A model generated the notes under the pieces. The model was not told the DNA's origin. It saw only the letters and a list, made by a program, of their open reading frames with translations, and did not search any database. 5,886 nucleotides of DNA from Rickettsia typhi (lineage in GTDB: Bacteria > Pseudomonadota > Alphaproteobacteria > Rickettsiales > UBA1997). Shown here in pieces: positions 1 through 5,877 of this stretch. The position numbers and the translations under genes are program-made. Location: positions 1 to 5,886 of the forward strand of contig CAMASZ010000081.1 in assembly GCA_945861125.1 (NCBI GenBank), read 5' to 3'. Numbering within the stretch: position 1 is the stretch's first letter; the number at the start of each line of letters is the position of its first letter.

Positions 1-441
1 TGTGGTTATGCCACAATTTATGGTGATATGTGTGGGGCCTACAATCCAATAAAAGATTTGTATAAAACTCAAATTTATAAATTAGCTAAATGGAGGAATT
101 TAAACGTTCCAAGTATCTCTAATTTATCGGTAAAAAATATAATTCCTAAAAATATTATAACTAAGGCACCTTCAGCAGAGTTACGAGAAAATCAAAAAGA
201 TAGCGATTCGCTTCCAGAATATGATGTTTTAGATCAAATTCTTTATTGTCTAATTGAGCAGGAAAAATCAATATCCGAGGTAGTGAGTCAAGGATTTTCT
301 AGTGATATGGTAAAAAAAATAGTTTCCTTACTTTATAATAGTGAATATAAGAGAAAGCAGTCGGTAATTGGGCCAAAAATTTCATCAATGTCTTTTGATA
401 AAGACCGTCGCTATCCAATTACTAATAAATTTAAATATTAA
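1..441 (+). CDS. nadE: Glutamine-dependent NAD+ synthetase, C-terminal part (5'-truncated by window edge)
   Basis: This is the last 146 residues of NAD+ synthase, which makes NAD+ from deamido-NAD+, ATP and ammonia in the cytosol as the final step of NAD biosynthesis. The frame is open from base 1, so the ATG at 28 is an internal Met and the real start lies upstream. Visible family motifs are YGDMCGAYNPIKDLYKTQ near the start of the fragment, the substrate-binding stretch KAPSAELRENQKDSDSLP at about residues 56-73, YDVLDQIL just after it, and the C-terminal signature RRYPITNKF. The KAPSAELR and RxYPITN(R/K)F motifs, with the C-terminal extension, match the long glutamine-dependent form that carries an N-terminal glutaminase domain; that domain is outside the window, so this form is inferred. 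The stop is only 6 bases before the next gene, suggesting co-transcription. No frameshift or lost motif is seen. Confidence 0.93.
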   Translation, partial: CGYATIYGDMCGAYNPIKDLYKTQIYKLAKWRNLNVPSISNLSVKNIIPKNIITKAPSAELRENQKDSDSLPEYDVLDQILYCLIEQEKSISEVVSQGFSSDMVKKIVSLLYNSEYKRKQSVIGPKISSMSFDKDRRYPITNKFKY

Positions 442-447
442 TTTGAA

Positions 448-675
448 ATGTATAAATTTTTAAAAAATCCAAAAATACTATTCCCATTTTTTATGGCATT
501 GATAATGGCTTTTATAATGTCTGGAATGTTAATATTAATTAATATTGGCTTTGTAGAAAACTTTTTTTCAATATGGTTGAGATCTTTTTTAATTGCTTTT
601 ACAATAGCTTTTCCAACTGTTCTTTTAATAACCCCTATTGTTCAAAAGATAGTGAAAAAAATATCTAATCTTTAA
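448..675 (+). CDS. Small two-helix inner-membrane protein, DUF2798-like
   Basis: A 75-residue, very hydrophobic protein. A short basic N-terminus (MYKFLKNPK) is followed by a first membrane segment at about residues 11-34 and a second at about 41-65, ending in a basic tail (KIVKKISNL). The pattern FMALIMAFIMSG in helix 1, the GF turn, then W-L-R-S before helix 2 resembles the DUF2798 family, whose function is unknown. By the positive-inside rule both ends should face the cytosol. It starts 6 bases after the nadE stop and ends 18 bases before the carbonic-anhydrase homologue, so it is probably in the same transcript. No good Shine-Dalgarno sequence precedes the ATG; re-initiation after nadE is likely. 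The family call is from motif memory and moderately sure; no role should be assigned. Confidence 0.8.
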   Translation: MYKFLKNPKILFPFFMALIMAFIMSGMLILINIGFVENFFSIWLRSFLIAFTIAFPTVLLITPIVQKIVKKISNL

Positions 676-693
676 TTAAAGAATATAATAATT

Positions 694-1335
694 ATGCTAG
701 ATTTTAATAAATTAATAAATGGTTTTCGAGTTTTTAAAGCAACTAAATATCAAATAAATAAAGATTTAATAACGCATTTACAAACTCAGGGGCAGAAACC
801 CTCTACAATGGTTATTTCATCTTGTGACATAAAAATTTCTCCAGCAGAAATTTTTTCTGTTAATCCTGGAGAATTATTTGTTTTAAATAATATTGGTGGG
901 TTAGTTCCAAAATATCAAACTGAAGGAATTAGCGGAATTATGTCAGCTCTTGAATATGCTGTAAATGATTTGGAAGTTGAAAATATAATGATTCTTGGTC
1001 ATAGCAAATCAATAAGTGCAAAAATGATAATGTCAGAAGATTTTGTTGAGCAGAAAAGTAAAATTTCTGAGGCTATGAAAAAATGGCTTTCAATTGCTTC
1101 AGAAGCCCGTGACGCTGTAAAAAAACAGTTATCACAAAGCAACATTGAAGAACAGCAGGTGGCTTTTGAAAAAGAGGCTATTATTATATCGCTTCGCAAT
1201 CTTTTAACTTACCCTTATATTAAGGAAAGAGTTGAGAAAAACAAATTAAAAATTTTTGCTTGGCAATTTGATTTTGAATCGGGAGATGTTCTTGCTTTCA
1301 ATACTGAGAAAAAAATATTTGAATCAATTTCTTAA
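694..1335 (+). CDS. Beta-carbonic-anhydrase homologue with degenerate zinc site (probable pseudoenzyme)
   Basis: A 213-residue cytosolic protein of normal beta-carbonic-anhydrase length. Active members hydrate CO2 to bicarbonate using Zn held by Cys, Asp, His and Cys. The scaffold is clear: PAEIF at 50-54, PGELFV at 58-63, SALEYAV at 84-90, ILGH at 100-103, SLRNLLTYPYIKERV in the C-terminal half, and a final FDFESGDVLAF like the C-terminal strand of alphaproteobacterial members. The active site is not canonical. The first motif CxDxR reads S43-C44-D45-I46-K47, so the ligand Cys is Ser, with a Cys one residue later, and Arg is Lys. The RN pair after the pGxlFV strand is N65-N66. The second motif HxxCG reads H103-S104-K105-S106-I107, losing the second Cys ligand and the Gly. 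Only Asp45 and His103 remain. The frame is intact and the scaffold conserved, which argues for a maintained non-catalytic or altered protein rather than a pseudogene. It lies 18 bases after the DUF2798-like gene and 32 before bamA. Confidence 0.85.
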   Translation: MLDFNKLINGFRVFKATKYQINKDLITHLQTQGQKPSTMVISSCDIKISPAEIFSVNPGELFVLNNIGGLVPKYQTEGISGIMSALEYAVNDLEVENIMILGHSKSISAKMIMSEDFVEQKSKISEAMKKWLSIASEARDAVKKQLSQSNIEEQQVAFEKEAIIISLRNLLTYPYIKERVEKNKLKIFAWQFDFESGDVLAFNTEKKIFESIS

Positions 1336-1367
1336 TAGAATTTTCCTATTTTTATTTAATTAAAATA

Positions 1368-3662
1368 ATGAAAAATTATAACTTTAAAATCATCCTCTAT
1401 TGGCTTTTATGGTTAGTTTTTTTAAATAGCAATTCGTTAGCAAGTGATTCGAAAATATTAATTACTGGTAATGAGAGAATCGATAAAGAAACAATAATAT
1501 CTTATCTTGATATTGAAGGATTGAACAATAATTCTTCAAAATCAATTCAAGATTCAATAAAAAATCTAGTGCAGTCTGATTTATTTTCTGATGTCAAAAT
1601 AAACGTTGAGAAAAATAAAATTGTAGTTGTGGTAAAAGAAAATCCAATAATTTCGGAAATAAAATTTGTTGGTAATAAAAAAATAGAAGAAGAAATGCTC
1701 ATTGCCGAGCTATCTATTAAGAAAAGAGGAATCTTCTCTCAGTCAAAGCTTCAAAATGATTTAAAAAGATTAAACGAAATATATATTAAAAGTGGTCGCT
1801 TTCTTGCTTTTATTGAGCCAAAAGTTATTTTTAAAGATCAAAATAGAGTAGAAATTATATTCGAAATTAATGAGGGTAAAAAGACTAAAATTAGTAAGAT
1901 TTACTTTGTTGGCAATAAAGCATTTATTGATGATCAATTGCAAGAAGCGATATCAACTAAGCAAAGTAAATGGTGGAAGTTTTTATCATCTTCTGATAAT
2001 TATGATTCAGATAGAATTGAATATGATAAGGAGTTGCTAAGAAAGTTTTATGGCGAAAGGGGTTATGCGGATTTCTCAGTTATTTCATCGGTAGCGCAAA
2101 TAAAGCCAAATAAAGATAGTTTTTTTATAAGTTTTTTAGTTGAAGAGGGTATAAAATATAAGGTTGGAAAGGTTGATATAGTTAATAATATTCCAAAGTT
2201 TGATGCTGATATATTAAAAAAATCAATTCTTATAAAAGAAGGACAAATATATAATTCTGATTTAATTCAAAAAACAATCGATAATATGATTGAGCTTATG
2301 GCAGAAAAATCATACGCTTTTGCCGATGTAGAGCCTATTCTTAGGAGAGATATGGATAATAAAATAATAAATATCGATTTTACTGTCCATGAAACTGCAA
2401 AATTTTACATCAATCAAATAAAAATTTCTGGCAATACTCACACTATTGATGAGGTAATTCGTAGAGAATTAAGGCTTCGCGAAGGAGATCCATTTAACAT
2501 CGCTAAAATAAATCGTTCAAGACAGCGTATTCAAAATTTAGGTTTTTTTGAAAAAGTAGAAATCAACACTAAAAGAGTTGGTAATAGCGATAAAATTGAT
2601 CTAGAAATTGAAGTTAAAGAAAAAAAGACTGGTGATCTAAATGCTGGAGTTGGATATTCAACTATTGATAGATTTAGTATTAATGCTGGAATCAGGGAAA
2701 TCAATCTTTTTGGAACTGGTAGAAAATTTAGTATTAATGTTCAAAAATCTTTTGCTCGATTAAGCTCTTCTTTAAGTTATACTAAGCCATATTTTCTTGG
2801 ATATCCTCTTGAGGCTGGTTTTGATGTATTCAAGGAAAGTCAAGCCAAAAGAAATTCTTTGGCATATGATCAAGATTCTAAAGGATTTAATTTATTAGCT
2901 GGATATAATATCGGTGAATATACTACTCATAGCTTGCGTTACATTTTTAGCGACCAAACCATCCAAAATGTTAATCCTAACGCTTCTTATACCATAAGGA
3001 ATTTGCAAGGAAATTTTTTAACTTCCGGTCTTGGTCATAGTATAACATATGATAAGAGGGATAATTTTATTGATCCAAAGAAGGGTTATTATATTTCTCT
3101 TGATCAAGAATATAATGGTATTGGAGGCGATATTAAAACAATTAAAAATGAAGGTAGAGCTGGTTATTATTTGCCAGTTTTATCGTCTAGTGATTTTATT
3201 CTAAAGTTTTCACTGCGCGGTGGCGTTATAAAAGGAATTGGTCAAGCGGTCAGAAGCAATAACGCTTATTTTTTAGGGGGTAATAATTTTCGAGGATTTG
3301 AGTTTGCAGGTTTGGGTCCGCGCACTAGAAGCTCTGATAATCAGGCAGTTGGAGGAGATATAGTTGGAGGAAGAATATTTTATGTTAACACTGTAGAGCT
3401 TCGCTTTCCGCTTGGATTGCCTCGCGAATTAGGAATATATGGAGTACTATTCTCTGATACCGGATTAGTAAAAGGCGTTGACAAAAGAATGATAAAGAAT
3501 CAAGATGTTATTGATTCTGGATCTTTGCGATCATCATATGGGGTAAGTATAGTATGGTCCTCTCCAATGGGCCCTATTCGCCTTGATTTTAGTAAAATTT
3601 TAAAGAAAGAAGTTTTTGATATTGATCAAAAATTCAGATTCAATATCGGTACAAATTTTTAA
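1368..3662 (+). CDS. bamA: Outer-membrane protein assembly factor BamA (Omp85 family)
   Basis: A 764-residue protein, full length for BamA, which folds and inserts beta-barrel proteins into the outer membrane. Residues 1-25 are a signal peptide: basic start MKNYNFK, hydrophobic core, then cleavage likely after SLA. Five POTRA repeats follow at about 27-93, 94-170, 172-262, 264-343 and 345-420. Several begin with a strand of the type IKFVGNKKI (99-106), IYFVGNKAF (178-186) or IKISGNTHT (351-359). The 16-strand barrel spans about 424-764. Loop 6 has the conserved motif F641-R642-G643-F644, and the chain ends in KFRFNIGTNF with the terminal Phe that marks barrel proteins. Alphaproteobacterial character shows in WWKFLSSSDNYDSDR (202-216) and FYGERGYADF. 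The ATG at 1368 is the only one giving the signal peptide; no strong ribosome binding site precedes it. It sits beside a carbonic-anhydrase homologue and corA, not the usual rseP upstream and skp/lpxD downstream. Confidence 0.96.
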   Translation: MKNYNFKIILYWLLWLVFLNSNSLASDSKILITGNERIDKETIISYLDIEGLNNNSSKSIQDSIKNLVQSDLFSDVKINVEKNKIVVVVKENPIISEIKFVGNKKIEEEMLIAELSIKKRGIFSQSKLQNDLKRLNEIYIKSGRFLAFIEPKVIFKDQNRVEIIFEINEGKKTKISKIYFVGNKAFIDDQLQEAISTKQSKWWKFLSSSDNYDSDRIEYDKELLRKFYGERGYADFSVISSVAQIKPNKDSFFISFLVEEGIKYKVGKVDIVNNIPKFDADILKKSILIKEGQIYNSDLIQKTIDNMIELMAEKSYAFADVEPILRRDMDNKIINIDFTVHETAKFYINQIKISGNTHTIDEVIRRELRLREGDPFNIAKINRSRQRIQNLGFFEKVEINTKRVGNSDKIDLEIEVKEKKTGDLNAGVGYSTIDRFSINAGIREINLFGTGRKFSINVQKSFARLSSSLSYTKPYFLGYPLEAGFDVFKESQAKRNSLAYDQDSKGFNLLAGYNIGEYTTHSLRYIFSDQTIQNVNPNASYTIRNLQGNFLTSGLGHSITYDKRDNFIDPKKGYYISLDQEYNGIGGDIKTIKNEGRAGYYLPVLSSSDFILKFSLRGGVIKGIGQAVRSNNAYFLGGNNFRGFEFAGLGPRTRSSDNQAVGGDIVGGRIFYVNTVELRFPLGLPRELGIYGVLFSDTGLVKGVDKRMIKNQDVIDSGSLRSSYGVSIVWSSPMGPIRLDFSKILKKEVFDIDQKFRFNIGTNF

Positions 3663-3809
3663 TGCTAATTCAAAGTTTGCATATTTATAAATAAGCCTGA
3701 TCTTTTAAAATTTCTAAAAGCCTTAGAATTATTGTGCTTTGTTATAACTTTTTTTTCATCAAGTCTTCAAAAAGTGGCTTGAGTTATCCTAATTTAAATT
3801 GAAAATGAG
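3663..3809. other. bamA-corA intergenic region with weak hairpins and a T-run
   Basis: This 147-base gap should hold the end of the bamA transcript and the start of corA. A 6-bp A/T-rich stem (CTTTTA at 3702-3707 with TAAAAG at 3715-3720, loop of 7) lies after bamA, and eight T's run at 3749-3756, but they are about 30 bases apart, so a classical intrinsic terminator is not convincing. A better stem of 7 pairs, one of them G-T, is TCAAGTC (3759-3765) with GGCTTGA (3776-3782); it is not followed by T's in the + direction. No convincing -35/-10 pair for corA was found. Some minus-strand codons are open here, without a start codon. Confidence 0.4.
3759..3782. repeat. Intergenic stem-loop upstream of corA
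   Basis: TCAAGTC pairs with GGCTTGA over 7 positions (one G-T), with a 10-base loop TTCAAAAAGT. It ends 27 bases before the corA start codon, so in a corA mRNA it would lie in the 5' leader. The loop side contains TCTTCAAAAAG, which recurs in a second hairpin-capable stretch at the right end of the window. Whether it regulates corA, is a small dispersed repeat, or is chance cannot be told from this window. Confidence 0.35.
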
Positions 3810-4772
3810 ATGATTAGAATATTTCAACTGCCACAATATTCACAGATAAAGGTTTCAAACTTAAGAGAGATTGAAAATTTTGATGCAATAAAAAATGATA
3901 TTGTTTGGATTGATTTACAAGATCCAACTCAAAACGAAATTAAAGAAATAGAATCTTACTATGGCATAAGCTTTCCAACTAAGCAACAACAAGAAGAAAT
4001 CGAAACATCATCACGTTATCTTGAAAATTCAGGGATCATAAAAATTAACTCTACTTTTGTCAACATAATTCCTCATAGCGGTAGAATTGAAGAGAATGAA
4101 ATGTCATTTATTATTACCGAAAAAACTTTGTTTACACTGCGTTATTTTGATAGTAGGGTAATTTCAGAGGCAGTAAAAAAAATAAAACAATTTCCAGTAA
4201 TTTTTATTAATCCAGCTAAAATTTTTATTGCTATATTAGAAGCCAGAACTGATTTTGATGCTGATTTGATGGAATATATTTCTAAACATGTTGCTGATAT
4301 AAGTAGAAAAGTTACCTATGATCGTAAATTAGATGAAAAAATGTTGCTAAAAATTAGTGAGAGCCAAGATTTGACAATGTCACTAAGAGAGGCTTTATTT
4401 GATAAACAAAGGGTTTTATCTTCCCTACTTCGTAATGAAGATTTAATGACCGATAATTACAACCGTTTGCGTATTATTATCAAAGATATTAATTCTTTAA
4501 TTGAGCACGCAAATTTTAATTTTACTAGATTAGAATATTTGCAAAACAGTTTTATTGGTTTGCTAAATATTGAACAAAATAAAGTAATTAAAACTTTTAC
4601 TGTAGTATCGTTGGTTTTCATGCCTCCTACCCTGATAGCAAGTATTTATGGTATGAATTTTAAATTTATGCCAGAACTTAGTTCTTATATGGGGTATCCT
4701 ACTGCACTAATTTTAATGTTGGTTTCTTCGATAATTCCTTTGGCAATTTTTAGACGCAAAAAGTGGCTATAG
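3810..4772 (+). CDS. corA: CorA-type magnesium/divalent-cation channel
   Basis: A 320-residue protein, normal length for CorA, a pentameric inner-membrane channel that imports Mg2+ and, in some members, Co2+ or Ni2+. The N-terminal cytosolic domain covers about residues 1-195 and includes WIDLQDPT at 33-40. A long stalk helix follows (about 195-260), with DLMTDNYNRL leading into the membrane. Helix 1 is about 261-280 and ends in the pore signature Y280-G281-M282-N283. The periplasmic loop F-K-F-M-P-E-L runs to 290, then GYPTAL leads into helix 2 (about 295-314). The basic tail FRRKKWL is typical of bacterial CorA. The nearby ATG at 3804 meets TGA after two codons, so 3810 is the start; a weak GAG element precedes it. 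The gene converges on dps with a 33-base gap. All key residues are present; ion preference cannot be read from sequence alone. Confidence 0.95.
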   Translation: MIRIFQLPQYSQIKVSNLREIENFDAIKNDIVWIDLQDPTQNEIKEIESYYGISFPTKQQQEEIETSSRYLENSGIIKINSTFVNIIPHSGRIEENEMSFIITEKTLFTLRYFDSRVISEAVKKIKQFPVIFINPAKIFIAILEARTDFDADLMEYISKHVADISRKVTYDRKLDEKMLLKISESQDLTMSLREALFDKQRVLSSLLRNEDLMTDNYNRLRIIIKDINSLIEHANFNFTRLEYLQNSFIGLLNIEQNKVIKTFTVVSLVFMPPTLIASIYGMNFKFMPELSSYMGYPTALILMLVSSIIPLAIFRRKKWL

Positions 4773-4780
4773 TCAGTCCT

Positions 4781-4798
4781 TATCAAATATTTTTGGTA
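4781..4798. terminator. Possible weak bidirectional hairpin between convergent corA and dps
   Basis: TATCAAA (4781-4787) pairs with TTTGGTA (4792-4798) over 7 positions, one of them G-T, around a 4-base loop. It lies in the 33-base gap between the two convergent stop codons, where a shared terminator is expected. The stem is almost all A/T and no T-run follows it on either strand, so it does not meet the usual intrinsic terminator pattern. The call rests mainly on position. Confidence 0.25.
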
Positions 4799-4805
4799 AA
4801 AACAC

Positions 4806-5243
4806 TTAGTGACTCGATATAAGCATCCATATAGTTTTTTCGTGAGTTTTAGTGCGCTGAATAAATAAATCTGCACTACATTCGTCACCTTCGCTTTGTG
4901 AAATTTTAATTCCCTCATGCAAATGTTTAACAAGTTTCTCATGATCATGAATCAAATCCTTAATCATTTCTTTGCTACTAAAATTTTTGTTAGGATTTTT
5001 TAAGTCACTTAGTTTACTAAAATTGTCAAAGGTTCCCTCTACTTTAGAGCCAAGAGATCTTATTCTTTCAGCAATTTCATCTAGTGCAGTGAATAATTCT
5101 TCATATTGAGCACCAAACATTTCATGTAGTGATTTGAAATTCTCGGCAACCACATTCCAATGATAGTTTTGAGTTTTAAGCATTAGAGCATAGGAATCAG
5201 CTAAAACTTTTTCTAATATTGTTAATGTTTGATGATTTTTCAT
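4806..5243 (-). CDS. dps: Dps-family miniferritin (ferroxidase, iron storage, peroxide protection)
   Basis: A 145-residue Dps-family protein. Twelve subunits form a hollow cage that oxidises Fe2+ with peroxide and stores it, limiting hydroxyl radical formation. The ferroxidase residues are all present and keep the family spacing: H28 (in NYHWNV), H40 (in LHEMF), D55 and E59 (in DEIAERIRSLG). These equal E. coli Dps His51, His63, Asp78 and Glu82, a constant offset of 23. The chain therefore lacks about 23 N-terminal residues relative to E. coli, including the Lys-rich DNA-binding tail, so DNA binding is doubtful. The ATG at 5243 overlaps the ahpD stop as ATGA, with no ribosome binding site, pointing to translational coupling. 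Its stop is 33 bases from that of convergent corA. An OxyR or Fur site was looked for but not recognised. Confidence 0.93.
   Translation of the reverse strand: MKNHQTLTILEKVLADSYALMLKTQNYHWNVVAENFKSLHEMFGAQYEELFTALDEIAERIRSLGSKVEGTFDNFSKLSDLKNPNKNFSSKEMIKDLIHDHEKLVKHLHEGIKISQSEGDECSADLFIQRTKTHEKTIWMLISSH
5240..5243 (-). promoter_or_regulatory. ATGA stop-start overlap coupling ahpD to dps
   Basis: On the minus strand the four bases ATGA hold both the dps ATG and the ahpD TGA. The bases just before it are A/T only, without a Shine-Dalgarno sequence, so dps translation probably depends on ribosomes finishing ahpD. This makes the pair a single expression unit with a near-fixed ratio. Confidence 0.8.
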
Positions 5244-5779
5244 AAATTAAAATTTTGAATTAATAAAGCCTGCGCAAGCGAATTAATTACCGAAGCAATT
5301 TTGGCAATCATTTGAATTTGTACTTTTGAATATCCATGTTTTATTAATTGATTGGAGTGCGCTTCTACACACATTCCGCAACCGTTAATAATTGAAATGG
5401 CAAGTGAAAAAATTTCAAAATCATTTTTTTCAATACCATGATCGACAATACCTTTCATTCTAAGACCGGCTTGCATTTGTGAATATTCTTTATCGCCAAC
5501 AAGATGAACAAAGCGATAATATGTATTGTTCATGGTCATTATCGATGCAGAAATTTTTACAGCATTTATTTCAGCATCAGATAAGATATTTTGCACATCT
5601 TTTTTAATAATTTTTGTTAATGATTCATTTTTTGTTGCAAATGCAGACGCTAGAACGCATCCAACTATTTGTTTAAAATTTAGGATTTGATTTTGCTCAT
5701 TGATCAAGTTTTGAATATTAATCCTTATATCCTTGGCGTAATCAGGCAATTCAATTAATAAATTATTTAGATTTTGCAT
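5240..5779 (-). CDS. ahpD: Alkyl hydroperoxidase AhpD (CxxC thiol peroxidase/adaptor)
   Basis: A 179-residue protein of the AhpD / carboxymuconolactone decarboxylase-like fold. In Mycobacterium tuberculosis AhpD reduces the peroxiredoxin AhpC, taking electrons from lipoamide enzymes, and has weak peroxidase activity itself. The catalytic set is complete: E122, C134, C137 and H141 in the stretch from FEIFSLAIS to NGCGMCVEAHS. This matches Glu118, Cys130, Cys133 and His137 of the mycobacterial enzyme at a constant offset of 4, and total length is close (179 against about 177). I chose the ATG at 5779 over a TTG 39 bases upstream because the extra 13 residues (MVLVLITNLNLIY) have no counterpart in the family and the N-terminus LPDYAKDIRIN then aligns normally. 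No clear ribosome binding site is seen. It is coupled to dps by a 4-base overlap. An ahpC partner, if adjacent, would lie beyond the window. Confidence 0.93.
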   Translation of the reverse strand: MQNLNNLLIELPDYAKDIRINIQNLINEQNQILNFKQIVGCVLASAFATKNESLTKIIKKDVQNILSDAEINAVKISASIMTMNNTYYRFVHLVGDKEYSQMQAGLRMKGIVDHGIEKNDFEIFSLAISIINGCGMCVEAHSNQLIKHGYSKVQIQMIAKIASVINSLAQALLIQNFNL

Positions 5780-5802
5780 ATAAATTAAGTTTAAATTTGT
5801 TA

Positions 5803-5831
5803 TTAATACCAACACCAAACCACATCTTTAA
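5803..5831 (-). promoter_or_regulatory. Weak candidate promoter for ahpD-dps
   Basis: On the minus strand TTAAAG (5831-5826) is followed after 17 bases by TATTAA (5808-5803), preceded by TGG as in an extended -10 box. Transcription from it would start close to the ahpD ATG at 5779, leaving a leader of roughly 15-20 bases. The -35 matches consensus at only three of six positions, and A/T-rich DNA gives such hits often, so this is tentative. Confidence 0.2.
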
Positions 5832-5849
5832 ATATTCAATAAGCTTCAT

Positions 5850-5877
5850 CTTTTTGGCTAAAAATCTTCAAAAAGCC
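5850..5877. repeat. Hairpin-capable stretch upstream of ahpD
   Basis: Two alternative stems overlap here: CTTTTTG (5850-5856) with CAAAAAG (5869-5875), and GGCT (5856-5859) with AGCC (5874-5877). The inner sequence TCTTCAAAAAG (5865-5875) is identical to 11 bases at 3764-3774 in the hairpin upstream of corA. No T-run follows on either strand, so it is not a standard terminator. Confidence 0.3.

Noticed and set aside
999..1199. 66-codon minus-strand open frame inside the carbonic-anhydrase homologue
   Set aside because: It lies wholly antisense to a well-supported gene, is low complexity (Ser/Ile/Phe) and matches no family I know.
3702..3756. Intrinsic terminator for bamA
   Set aside because: The A/T-only stem at 3702-3720 and the T-run at 3749-3756 are too far apart, and the stem AAAGC/GCTTT nearer the T-run has only 5 pairs and a 14-base loop, so no firm call was made.
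3665..3765. Minus-strand open stretch of about 34 codons in the bamA-corA gap
   Set aside because: There is no start codon at its beginning and no recognised motif. A decayed gene remnant is possible but cannot be shown.
3768..4768. 12-base direct repeat CAAAAAGTGGCT at 3768-3779 and 4757-4768, bracketing most of corA
   Set aside because: The second copy encodes the conserved Lys-Lys-Trp-Leu end of CorA. The match is short, and no other corA-like sequence lies in the gap, so a duplication relic or attachment site is not supported.
4685..4948. 87-codon minus-strand open frame across the corA end and dps
   Set aside because: It overlaps the conserved C-termini of corA and dps in another frame and has no recognisable features; it is a shadow.
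5780..5818. TTG-initiated extension of ahpD by 13 residues
   Set aside because: The extension is not family-like, and the ATG at 5779 gives the normal length and N-terminal alignment.
5763..5849. 28-codon minus-strand ATG frame upstream of and overlapping ahpD
   Set aside because: It has no ribosome binding site or family resemblance, and short open frames are common in A/T-rich DNA. A leader peptide cannot be excluded but is unsupported.
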